A stretch of DNA of 64,000 bases from Hybos culiciformis (Eukaryota; Arthropoda; Insecta; Diptera; Hybotidae), in NCBI GenBank assembly GCA_964007475.1, contig OZ023274.1, positions 105,819,372 through 105,883,371 of the forward strand, in the 5' to 3' direction. The translations under genes and the position numbers were made by a program. The notes below the pieces were generated by a model, which saw nothing but the letters and a program-made list of their open reading frames with translations, was not told where the DNA came from and did no database searches. Positions 11,199 to 20,938 of the stretch are shown here, in pieces (the first letter of the stretch is position 1; each line of letters begins with the position of its first letter).

Positions 11199-11609
11199 TC
11201 ATCCCATAAAACCATCCATAAAACTATCTATAAAACCTCCTTGGTGATTAGCCTCAATATTTACATCACGGCCCCCATTTATATGATGAATGTTAGTACC
11301 AAAAGTTCCCATAGGGCTTGCAGATGTTACCTATAATATGAAAAAAGATAAAAAAAATTCAAAACTTCCCATTATAATTGGAATATTAAGTATCAGGTAA
11401 CTGTATCGATTGTTATATCCGGATTTGATTACTATTGAACAAGTAACTAAAATACTTTATTATTTTGTTATTTTTATTTATTAATTTATGTTGTTTTTGA
11501 CCAAAAATTAGTAGTTTTCTTAGATAACTTTCATTTCACACTTCATTATCCTTACCGTAGTAAATGCAATTAAAATGCAGAATATACATAATAACACCAA
11601 ATATTTCAT
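11199..11609 (-). CDS. Short secreted peptide, subfamily B, member 2
   Basis: Exon 1 is 11609-11556 (MKYLVLLCIFCILIAFTT) with donor GTAAGG. Exon 2 is 11330-11199, after an ATTATAG acceptor. The intron is 225 bp, phase 0, and the product is 61 aa. The mature part reads SPMGTFGTNIHHINGGRD, then VNIEANHQGG, then FIDSFMDGFMG before TGA. Compared with member 1 the core is unchanged apart from one conservative Asp-to-Glu change, while the tail has been rewritten and lengthened by four residues. Upstream sequence is shared with member 1 up to about 11833, where a dispersed repeat begins. Function unknown. Confidence 0.85.
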
Positions 11610-11662
11610 TGCGAACAAGTTTTTAGCTGAACGAACAATAATAATGATTTTTAAAAATAAAA

Positions 11663-11670
11663 TATTTATA
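11663..11670 (-). promoter_or_regulatory. TATA box of subfamily B member 2
   Basis: TATAAATA on the minus strand, 61 bp upstream of the ATG, inside the upstream block shared with the paralogue at 9822-10379. Confidence 0.5.
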
Positions 11671-11833
11671 TACTATGCAATTGTGCAATTGTGCATAACA
11701 GAAAGTTAAATGATTCAAATTTATTAAGTCTATTCATAAACTCTAGGTGGTTTTAGAGGTATCTTTGTTACTATTGAATAATGTCGTATGATAAATATTT
11801 CGGTAAATTTTTTGTTTAGGATTTAATTATTTT

Positions 11834-11940
11834 GTTTATAAACAATAGTTGAAGAATAATTTTATAAATTTGGTTTAAATTTCGATGTAAGATTGACATT
11901 TTTATCAGAAATATATATTTTTTATGAATTTCTTAAAATT
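11834..11940. repeat. Dispersed 107-bp repeat, copy 1
   Basis: Nearly identical, without length change, to 12988-13094; only a handful of substitutions separate the copies. It starts with gtttataaacaatagttg and ends with tgaatttcttaaaatt. It lies 225 bp upstream of the start codon of the gene at 11199-11609. The matching homology is absent upstream of the sister gene at 9822-10379, so it was inserted after, or lost since, the duplication. Confidence 0.85.
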
Positions 11941-12503
11941 GTCTTTGAACTAGTTCAGTAAGATATGCATCAATCATTTACGAAGAAACAATAGATTGAG
12001 ACTAAAATAACATTGCAGTTATGTGGTAAAATTTAACATTTATTTACATAGAATGGAAGATAATATAATTATGCTATACATACTTAGAATTTATACAGGT
12101 CACAAATACAAATAGTTTTTAAGCTACTTGAACGACGACAGCTATCGTAATTTATATTTCGGTGTACTGTACAACAGACTTTTTATCTATAAAAGAATAC
12201 ACAGATTTACGAAAAAAAAATTTTATAGCGGGCTTCTTAAGATGTTGATTTATTTTCAGTTTTAAATGCTTTTGTTTTACATTAAGAGGATATATTATGC
12301 AAGTGAAGAGAATGAGATGTGCCATTTATGAAAAAATAAGTTCTCGTCATATTTTTTCAAGTAAAATCTATCATTCTAAAACTATTAAAGTATGTATATA
12401 TAAAAAGTTTGATTCTAAATTTCAAAAGTAATTTTTTTATTCGACCATTTTAAAATTATCTTAAATATTTTTTAAAGATTAGTTTATTTAATTCGACAAA
12501 CAT
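11941..12503. other. AT-rich intergenic region, nothing recognised
   Basis: No exon, RNA gene or mobile element end was recognised between the 107-bp repeat and the next peptide gene. Confidence 0.5.
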
Positions 12504-12770
12504 TTATAATCCCCAAAATCCCATACCCATTGATCCACCACTATTAGCATTGACATTAACATCACTTGCTGAATTGATGTGATGGATATGTGGTCCAATG
12601 TGCTGATAGGGCTCTGGCACAGGTTCTGGTTCAGGGTTTGGAGCAGCCTTAGATACCTGGAAAATTAAATATTGTTAGTGGCCCTAAATTCGAAATAAAT
12701 GTATTATATTATTTACTTGGAAAAGTCCAATTACGGCAACAATAAGGAAAAAAATATTAATGTGTCTCAT
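12504..12770 (-). CDS. Short secreted peptide, subfamily C, member 1
   Basis: Exon 1 is 12770-12717 (MRHINIFFLIVAVIGLFQ, signal peptide) with donor GTAAAT. Exon 2 is 12656-12504, after a TTCCAG acceptor. The intron is only 60 bp, phase 0, and the product is 68 aa. After VSKA the product has a Pro-rich spacer (APNPEPEPVPEPY), then QHIGPHIHHINSASDVNVNA, then NSGGSMGMGFWGL before TAA. The HIHHIN core matches subfamily B, and the Glu-Pro pairs recall subfamily A, so C links the two. It is His-rich. The sister copy is at 13812-14072. Function unknown; secreted by inference from the signal peptide. Confidence 0.85.
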
Positions 12771-12824
12771 TTTTACGGCTTCAAATGAACTCTAGATTAA
12801 ACTATTTCTTATTTAAACATTTTT

Positions 12825-12838
12825 GGCAGTATTTATAT
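12825..12838 (-). promoter_or_regulatory. Conserved TATA block of subfamily C member 1
   Basis: TATATAAATACTGCC-like sequence on the minus strand, 68 bp upstream of the ATG. The sister gene has TATAAATACTATGCC at 14141-14127, 69 bp upstream of its ATG, and the intervening AATAGTTTA block is also conserved, as expected of a core promoter with its start site. Confidence 0.5.
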
Positions 12839-12987
12839 AAAAATAAGGTAAAATACAAAACCACACAAAATCAAGGTATTTCAATGTACTATTGTATTCA
12901 AATATTGAGGCTATTTGCGGGAATAAAATATAATAAATTTAAATATATATTTAAAAAATGGTAAATTATTTGTTTTGTTTAAAGTGT

Positions 12988-13094
12988 GTTTATAAATAAT
13001 AGTTGAAGAATAATTTTATAAATTTGGTTTAAATTTCGATGTAATATTGACATCTTCATCAGAAATATATATTTTTTATGAATTTCTTAAAATT
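12988..13094. repeat. Dispersed 107-bp repeat, copy 2
   Basis: Second copy of the repeat at 11834-11940, here 218 bp upstream of the start codon of the gene at 12504-12770. Immediately beyond it (13138-13180) lies an imperfect inverted counterpart: ctaatgaagaagtcaatt against the complement of its gacatcttcatcag segment. The whole unit (about 12988-13200) could therefore be a folded mobile element. Confidence 0.75.
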
Positions 13095-13199
13095 TTGCTG
13101 CAAATGATGAAAATTGTAAAAAATTCTTAAAAAATATAGTCTCTAATGAAGAAGTCAATTGCATATCGAAACGTATAATTTGTTCCTAATTTAATGAAC

Positions 13200-13811
13200 T
13201 TTGTTTCACACAAAATACAAAACATAAAACTTATATATTTTATTTTTTGTATTTTGCGTTCAATTTATTTCTGATATTCTTAATTCTAATATACCTATAT
13301 GTAAATGCCAAGTGGGTATCCAAAGTTATGTAAAATAATTGTTTTGGTTGAATAGTTTATTCTTGGCTTGAATAATTTACACTAGTTATTATTTTAATTA
13401 TAACTATAACATTATATTTGAATTTTCTTCCAATATTAAGGAACATAAATTTTCCCGAATTTGATTAAGACAATGTTTTATACTTGTTTTCTTTCATTTT
13501 ATATTATTTTCAATTCTAGATGAGAATGAGAATAAGACTTCTTTTTAGGCTGTAATAATAAATTTCTTATGTAAAAACCAGCAGAATGTGAACATAAGAC
13601 TAGCACTAGAGGAAAGTTTTTATAAGTGTTTTAAATAAGCATAACATTCTAAAACTATTAGGTATTAATAAATAAGAGACAAAAACTTTTGATTTAAAAT
13701 TCCATAAGCCTTTTTTTATTCGGTCAGCACTAAAATTAAGTTAATTATTTATAAAGAACTTAAAAAACACTTTATTTTTTAAATTTTTGTTTATTTAATT
13801 TAACAGAACAT
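13200..13811. other. AT-rich intergenic region, nothing recognised
   Basis: No exon or element recognised between the repeat and the 3' end of the next subfamily C gene. Confidence 0.5.
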
Positions 13812-14072
13812 TTATAGTCCCCAGAATCCCATACCCATCCCACCAGAATTAGCATTAACATTTACATCATTGCCTGAATTAATGTGATGAATGTTTGTTC
13901 CAATGTGCTGGTAGGGCTCTGGTGCAGGATCTGGTTCAGGGTTTGGAGCAGCCTTAGATCCCTGAAAAAGAAAATTTTAATAATATTAGAAAATCGAAAA
14001 ATGTAATTTAATTTTTACTTGGAAAATTCCAATTATGGCAACAATGAAGAAAAAAATGTTAATATGTCTCAT
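13812..14072 (-). CDS. Short secreted peptide, subfamily C, member 2
   Basis: Exon 1 is 14072-14019 (MRHINIFFFIVAIIGIFQ) with donor GTAAAA. Exon 2 is 13961-13812, after a TTTTTCAG acceptor. The intron is 57 bp, phase 0, and the product is 67 aa. The mature part is APNPEPDPAPEPYQHIGTNI, then HHINSGNDVNVNANSGG, then MGMGFWGL before TAA. It differs from member 1 mainly by GPH-to-GTN at the start of the core and by one residue fewer in the tail. Promoter, intron and coding parts are all recognisably homologous to 12504-12850, so the duplication unit covered the whole gene. Function unknown. Confidence 0.85.
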
Positions 14073-14126
14073 TTTAATGGTTTCAAACGAACTTTAGTCT
14101 AAACTATTTTTGATTTTAACCCTTTT

Positions 14127-14141
14127 GGCATAGTATTTATA
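14127..14141 (-). promoter_or_regulatory. Conserved TATA block of subfamily C member 2
   Basis: TATAAATACTATGCC on the minus strand, 69 bp upstream of the ATG. It is conserved in sequence and spacing with the sister gene at 12504-12770. Confidence 0.5.
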
Positions 14142-14459
14142 CAAAAAATAAGTCAAAATAAAAAACCACAATACTAAGAAATTTCAATACACTATTGTTC
14201 AATTCACTATTGTAAATATTGAGTCTATACATATAGAGTGTGGCCATAAAATATAATAGATTAAAAAAAAATATATTATGCTGAATACCATATTACTATA
14301 CATTAGATGTTAGCTGTATGTTCATTCAATCTTAATTCTGTTTTCGCTGAATTTATGAATTTTCCACTATTTTAGTGGTTTTTAAAAAAAGAGAAAGTAT
14401 ACTATTCTGTGCGTCATCAACTTTTACTTCTGTCGTGCATGTACAGTATGGGTTATGCC

Positions 14460-15178
14460 CAGTGGTGGGATTCCAAACATTTAACAACCGGTTCGCATCC
14501 CGTAAAAAAAAAATAATAAAATTTTTTTTGTGGTTTCGAATCCTCTAAAATGTTTTTTTAATTTTTTTAATTAGATTCTAAAGACCTTTCCAGAATATAT
14601 ATATGCTTTCTCATTCATAAAAACTCATAAATTTTTAGATTGATGTTTCAAAATGTTGTAATTTCAAAACATGCTTGCTTGTTACACGTTTATTACTTTG
14701 TAAAAGCATATTTTTACTCTTATTTAGTTCTTTACTCACAGTATTCACATAACATAGTTAAAGAAATAGGAGATTTTTTCAGATAAATAAGTAAAACGCT
14801 TGTCAAATTTTCCAGTATTTTTATAAATTAATAAAAAAGCCAGAAAATAAATTGTTTTACTATAAATTGTACGCGCATCACCTGTCGAGATATGTGTGAA
14901 AGTAGTTTTTAAATTTTTAGATAACAGACCGAAAGACAAACATCATGTTTTTTATATAATTCAAATTTTATTTTTAACACAAATTTCAATGTAAATTCAA
15001 ATTGTATATTCTTTGAGTAGTTGAGAAATTGCCACGGAGGGACTGTTAAAACAGTGAATAGTTATTTCAAAACTTTTTCAGGCGATTTTCGTGAACCTAC
15101 AAATTTTAGGAAACGGTTCGCGCGAATCTTAAATATTTTAGGAAACGGTTCGCGCGAACCGGCTGTATCCCACCACTG
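14460..15178. mobile_element. Non-autonomous hAT element (719 bp)
   Basis: The left end reads CAGTGGTGGGATTC and the right end, reverse-complemented, CAGTGGTGGGATAC; both continue into a CCGGTTCGC motif. Both sides carry the same 8-bp target duplication GTTATGCC (14452-14459 and 15179-15186). Near the right end a 24-bp segment beginning attttaggaaacggttcgcg occurs twice with a 32-bp period (15103-15126 and 15135-15158), a subterminal repeat. Open frames that cross it (14745-14939 minus, 15021-15254 plus) show no transposase similarity. It is a different hAT family from the one at 8980-9452. Confidence 0.9.
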
Positions 15179-15186
15179 GTTATGCC

Positions 15187-17114
15187 ACATTTTGCAAATT
15201 TTTCACAAATCTCAAAAAACTCCTTGTATACTATATGAAAGATTCAATTCTTAATCCCATTTTTCTACTAAAAAGACAAACGTTTTCAACACATATTTAA
15301 AAAAAAATTAGATTTGAAGAGTAACCTTGGATGTGAATATTTCTGTTTTTTTTTTGCATATCCCATTCTGTAAATGAGCGACAATTTGATATTATTTTAT
15401 TCCAGTTGTAAGTGTTTGAATGTCGCGTAATTTGAAAAAAAAAAAAAGATTTGGTAATTCACTCTTTTCACACGCATCAGTTACTTTCTGCAGCATATAC
15501 TCTTAAGAAAAATCAGTTATATTTCTTCGCTGGAAATTTTAAAATACATTTATTCATAAAATATTATGAAATATTATAGCTGTACAGATCAATTTAGAAT
15601 CTAAACTTCTAAGTATAAGAAATTGTAATGTATAATGTTGAAATGAGAAATAAATTGAAAAAAAAAAAACAAATTATTTGTTAGATGATAACTTAATACA
15701 TATTCAGTATAGTTCATTAAAAGAAAGCTCTTTTAACAAAACATTTATTCATTTATATATTAACATAATATTTGCTTTTAATTGAGAGCACTTCCAATTA
15801 ACATTAAAAAAAATGTTATATCTTATTCCTTTCCGCAGCTTTTTTAAGGTTTAAATAATAAAGTTATCCATTTATCTTTTATTTAAAAGGTTGTTTTTAA
15901 AAAAAAAAAAAACTAAATATTTATCATTTAAAAAAAATATAAATTTACATACAAAATTCTGGAGTAAATTTTATTGTTGAACTATTCTGAATTTATTAAC
16001 TAATATATTTTATACTAGTATATATATACACATAATATCATATTCTTGAACTATTCTAAATTTATTTACTAATATATTTAACATTAGTATGTGTACAAAA
16101 TGTTAAATTTTTATCAATTGTATTTCTTTTTTTAACTAATTTCTACCTTAGTTTTAATACAATTAATATAAACATATAAACATACTATGATTGTAACAAA
16201 TAATTCTCAATAATAAATTGAAAAACGTTTCATTACTTTTGAGCTCTGAAATATAATTTTAAATAGCTCCAAAACATTTCTATTTCAAGAAAAGCCTCGA
16301 AAAAATTTCAGAAATAGTTTAAGAGAGATTGAAATTACACACGATGTTCTTTGATTCACAACAATGAAAATTTGGTGATTTTGGTACAATATTATAATAC
16401 ATATGTTATTCCAATATCCAATATCCAATAATTTGAGTTTTTTTATTGTATTTCTCACTAAATTGTTTGTCATTGATTAAACATAGATTTTTAACAATTT
16501 TACAAGTTATTTGACACAAAATGGTTTTCTTATTAAATTTTAAAACACTTAATATTCCATTTAATAAAGAAATATATTTTTTCAGTGTAAATCTATACTA
16601 TAAACTTATGATATGGTTTCTGTTATATAATATAAATTTTATGTATGTACACTTCACTGCAATCATTATTTTCATTATATGTGTAATCGAATTATCTTCC
16701 AATGTTAAGGAATTCCCAAGTAACAATAATATTTTTTTTACGTCACAGTTAAAAGTAAAGCATTACTTCATACACTCATATATTTTGTTAAGTTGAGATG
16801 GAGGGATTAAAATAATAATTTTGAATTATTAACTGGTGTGCTATTTTTTTGAGAACGTTTGAATCAATTGGGATCAAAAATTAGTTACATGCTACATTAG
16901 TGTTGTAGAACGAAAATGCAGGTTTTTATTTAATAATTTGTCAACAATTTTTTGGATATTCATTTAGTATTTTTGTTTTATTTCAGATTTCTAACAAATT
17001 GGTATACCTAATAAATGAAATAGTTAAAACTTTGATTTGTTTTCTTTAATATTTCAAAACTAATATTTTTATTGACTATACAAATCTAATGATTACAATG
17101 TTTAAAATTATTTA
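15187..17114. other. AT-rich intergenic region
   Basis: Poly-A and poly-T runs dominate. An open frame at 16521-16796 (plus) contains an in-frame ATG at 16641 followed by a hydrophobic stretch, but nothing else supports a gene. No RNA or mobile element recognised. Confidence 0.45.
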
Positions 17115-17644
17115 TCACCAGAATCCACCTCCCAAGTAATTAGTGTCTGCATCAATATTGACACTGCCAGCCGAATTCACGTGGTGTATATGTGGTCCAA
17201 TGTGTTGATTAGGTCGACTTTCAGCACTACCTACAGATACCTTAAATGTTAAATAATAACATTTAAAATCTCATATAACTGTTAAAAAATGATATTATTT
17301 CATTACGTATTGTATACTTGGTCCAACATGTTGATGAGGTTTTTGTTTTGGATTCGAGCCTCCTGCATTTATCTATAAAATAAGATCTTTTTTATAAATT
17401 TTTTTGTTCAAGTAATTTTTATCAATTAATTAGATTTCTGAAAATAAAATTAATTTAAATTGTTAGTAAGTACATCATGTATATGTGCACCAATGTGTTG
17501 GTACGGTTCTGGTTCAGCATTTGGAGCTGCCGCAATTAACTAAAAAATAAAAAAATTATGATCCAAATCTGAAAGATAAATGAAATAAGTTTTAACTTGG
17601 AAAATTCCGATCAGTGCAGCAAAGAAAATGCTTGTGTTGTTCAT
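17115..17644 (-). CDS. Multi-exon subfamily C peptide precursor with repeated modules
   Basis: Four exons, all phase 0: 17644-17597 (MNNTSIFFAALIGIFQ, signal peptide), 17539-17474, 17372-17307 and 17240-17115. The introns are 57, 101 and 66 bp and the product is 101 aa. Exons 2 and 3 are both exactly 66 nt and encode AEPEPYQHIGAHIHD and KPHQHVGPSIQY, copies of the front half of the family exon. Exon 4 carries a complete module, RPNQHIGPHIHHVNSAG then SVNIDADTN, and ends GGGFW before TGA. The donors GTTAAA, GTACTT and GTAATG are weak. Retaining intron 2 or 3 would give short alternative C-termini, so several products are possible. The gene may be a modular precursor or partly decaying. Confidence 0.65.
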
Positions 17645-19019
17645 TTTTTTGTATTTTAACTGAAATTTAAATATAAATAAATTATATTTAGCTAAGAAAA
17701 TTTATTTTATTCATTTGTTGATAAATCTGATTACTAAAAAATGTCTAAACCACAATATTTGCACTTGAAGTTTTAATTGTTTTACGTTTATAATAAAAAT
17801 ATGAGTCAACTTACGAAAATACATATCTGTAAGACTTTCGTATTTTATAGTAACTAGCAATGGATAGAAAGTAAAAATATAATTTCCCACTATAATTAAA
17901 TTTTCCAACCAAATAATCTTTTGAATATTTAGATTCTTCAGACAATTCAGATTAAGCTGAGAATATCAGATTGATTTAAATTCTAATAAAATTGGAAATA
18001 TCTCAAAAAAAATACACAATTATCTAAGACCATAAAAATAATAGAAACTACTCCAACTTTTGGGTCCGGTCAAGGTGATAAGAGCATTACATACGTTTTA
18101 TGGTATAATGAAGCAAATAAAATTAAATCACGCACTACCAATTTTTTTTTTTGGTTTTTCATTCAGTCTTTTGAACAGCGTAACTAATTTTATTAAATCA
18201 GTGACAAAAAGAAATGTCTGCCAAATAAAATAAAATAATAATAACTGAACAATACTTTTTACGCCGAATTGTGATGATGTGTAAGATGATAAATAATCCA
18301 AAATTATATCACTGTTCTTGCATAATATTTTGCATATACCTTTTGCCGAATATCATGCACTCTATTTCCTAATTATTTTTTTAGGTCTCTTAAACAAAAT
18401 AAGAAAAAAACATTTATTTTGGTTATTCCGAGATTAATCATGCATTGGTTCCACCACAACTTTTACATAAAAAAAAAAGAGACAAAATAAGTGGGACTTA
18501 CGAAAAGAAATTGTGATTTTTAATATTTTATAAAAACCTTTTGTAATTTTTTTTATCACCTTAGTATAGTTTGGTGTCTCTAAAAGTTTTAATGTAAATT
18601 TGCTGAAGAAAAAACTAAATTGATTTGTAAGATTTTATTTAATATTATTTTTTGTTTTATTAAAAAGATTCGGATAGAATGATTAGAAACGCGGCAAAAG
18701 AATTAAAAAAAAGAAAAGAATTAAATTGATGTATTAAAAAAGTGACATATCGATTTAAAATATATTGGTAACATAATAGTTAGAAAATTGATCTAAATTT
18801 TAATATAAACGTTTTTCAATTTTTAGAAACAAAAGATTTAAGTAGTAAACCTGCTTATTTAAGTCTTAAAACTTAAACTCAAATCAAATAAAAAATTTAT
18901 AAACGGTTTCGTTTTTTATTTGCGTTATTTATGCTGTAGTTGACTGATTATCTGAAATTCTTCAAAACACTTATTTAATTGATTGATTCTATTTAACTTT
19001 AACAAAACAACACAAACAC
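17645..19019. other. AT-rich intergenic region, nothing recognised
   Basis: The open frame at 17711-17908 (minus) lacks any family signature. No element ends or RNA genes seen before the tRNA-like sequence. Confidence 0.5.
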
Positions 19020-19064
19020 TTAATTCAAGTGAGACAGACAAATTGAAAAATTGACACAAATTCC

Positions 19065-19137
19065 AGTCCGAGGTGGGAATCGAACCCACGACCGAACACA
19101 CCGTAGGATCATGGCAATACCACTACACCATGACGGC
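19065..19137 (-). mobile_element. tRNA-derived SINE head or tRNA pseudogene
   Basis: On the minus strand this 73-nt stretch has a good RNA polymerase III A box (TGGTGTAGTGG) and B box (GGTTCGATTCC). The T-arm is perfect (GTGGG-TTCGATT-CCCAC) and the total length is exactly that of a tRNA. However, the acceptor strands GCCGTCA and CTCGGAC do not pair (about two of seven), and the anticodon stem is poor. The triplet in anticodon position would read ACG. Kept promoter boxes with a lost cloverleaf are typical of a SINE 5' head. The body probably continues to lower coordinates (about 19000), but I could not find its tail or target duplication. Confidence 0.65.
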
Positions 19138-19139
19138 CG

Positions 19140-20938
19140 ACAATAATTTTTCTTCAAAAAATAGAAACGGCAAACTAAATAACTTTCATTTTTATTCAAG
19201 ATCAATGTACATGATTGTTATAGCTTGCAGAGATATTCGAAAGAATTAAAAAATTTATATTGATTAGCTTATTGTGTTCTTATTTTATTTTATACCAAAA
19301 ATCGAGCAATTTGAATGGATTAAATTAAGTTTTTTAATATTTCGTATACGTGAAAAAAATCATAATTTTTTTTTTATTTTCTTAAAAAATAGCATAAAGT
19401 TTATAATATTTTACTTGAAAGTATTAAAAAAAAAAGTTTTAAAAATGCAGAAAAAAACATGTCTTAAGTTATTTGAAACGTCAGAAAAGTAACTGTACAG
19501 AAAAGTAACTGCTTTTCATTTCTAATAAAATAATATTTTATTACTTTCTTACGAATTGCTCAACATAATTGCCATTCAACTCATATTTATTTCAATATTG
19601 TTATTTTAAATTTAACAAATATTTATTGGAAAAAAAAATACTATCAATATATATATGTACATGGTTAAGAAATAACAGTTTGCATTGCCATTGACTTAGA
19701 AATGGTTTCACCATACTTTCTTCATAATACTAATTTCAATGAATTATATATACATAAATATTGCAAATATAAATATAAGAAAAATTAGAGAGAGCCGGTA
19801 GTGGTGAAAAAATATAATCTCTTTAAGATATTCTATAGAAGAGTATATAACATAGACTTTTTCTGTAACAATTCATAATAAAAATGTTCATATTTGTCTG
19901 TCTGTTTTAAAAGTTTTGTTGATTATGTATACTAAAACTATGTTTATTGATGGACATTCTAAGCCAAATACATCTATAAACAAATACTATGTTATACTTG
20001 TATAAATAACCCTTTGCTGCGAAACTCGTCAACTTGGGCCAATAAATTAACAAATTATAATTTTGATATCAAATTATTTTTTCAAGTAAATTATCAATTT
20101 TTTTTTACATACTTATAATATATGTTTTAAATAGATACATATTTTTTTTTTTTGAAGTTTGAGAATTTTTACATAATTTGCTTGCAATAGTTTATTCAAT
20201 TCAGTTAACGAAAGAGTTACCCAATTTCTTCTTTTTGTTATTAAATATGATGTTAATGTGGGTTTTATTAAATCCGATTTTTAATATTATAAATTGTATT
20301 TAAAATTTAGAGAGTTGATGATCACTTCCAAATCATGACGTGTGATTATAAAATTAAAAAAATTTTATTTTTTCGAAATAAATATATTATTTAAAAAAAA
20401 ATTCAAGTTTAATTTTTTTGTACAGCAAAATTAAAATAATAACAAATTATTATTCTCTAAAAAATAAAACAAATATGTCAACAAAGATCAACAATTTTTT
20501 CTCTATGCAAAATTTATTGCAATTTATTATTATCATGAAATGAAATTTTACGACTTGGAAGAACTGACACAGGAGAAATTGTGTTAACAACACATTGTGA
20601 CTTGTGACTGTGTAAATTTTTGTTTCGATATTAATAAAAATTAAGTTATTTTATATTTTTTGGATAGAAAGATATAAAAAGATAAAACAATGTACATATA
20701 CTATATTATGGTATCTATAACGTTTATTCTTTCCGAGGCGAGGCTTTAAGATATAATTGAGGAAAATTGATTTAAATGATCAAAATCAAATATGACCAAA
20801 CTATCAAATTATAAAAAACTTTGATACCGTCCATATAAAATCGTCGTAATTTTTTTAAAATCCTACAAAAACAAAAACTATATTTTAAAAAAGAAAAAAA
20901 ATTATTATAATTTAAATAATTTTTTTTTTGGCAGATAA
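19140..20938. other. AT-rich intergenic region upstream of the Osiris gene
   Basis: No supported exon. The motif tttttttttggcag at about 20920-20934, just before the Osiris ATG, looks like a splice acceptor. An untranslated first exon of that gene may therefore lie in this region, unplaced. Confidence 0.4.

Noticed and set aside
16521..16796. 91-codon frame with an internal signal-peptide-like segment from ATG 16641
   Set aside because: No intron signals, paralogue or conserved tail; hydrophobicity is expected from the base composition.
19065..19137. Functional tRNA with ACG anticodon
   Set aside because: Acceptor and anticodon stems do not pair; only promoter boxes and the T-arm survive.
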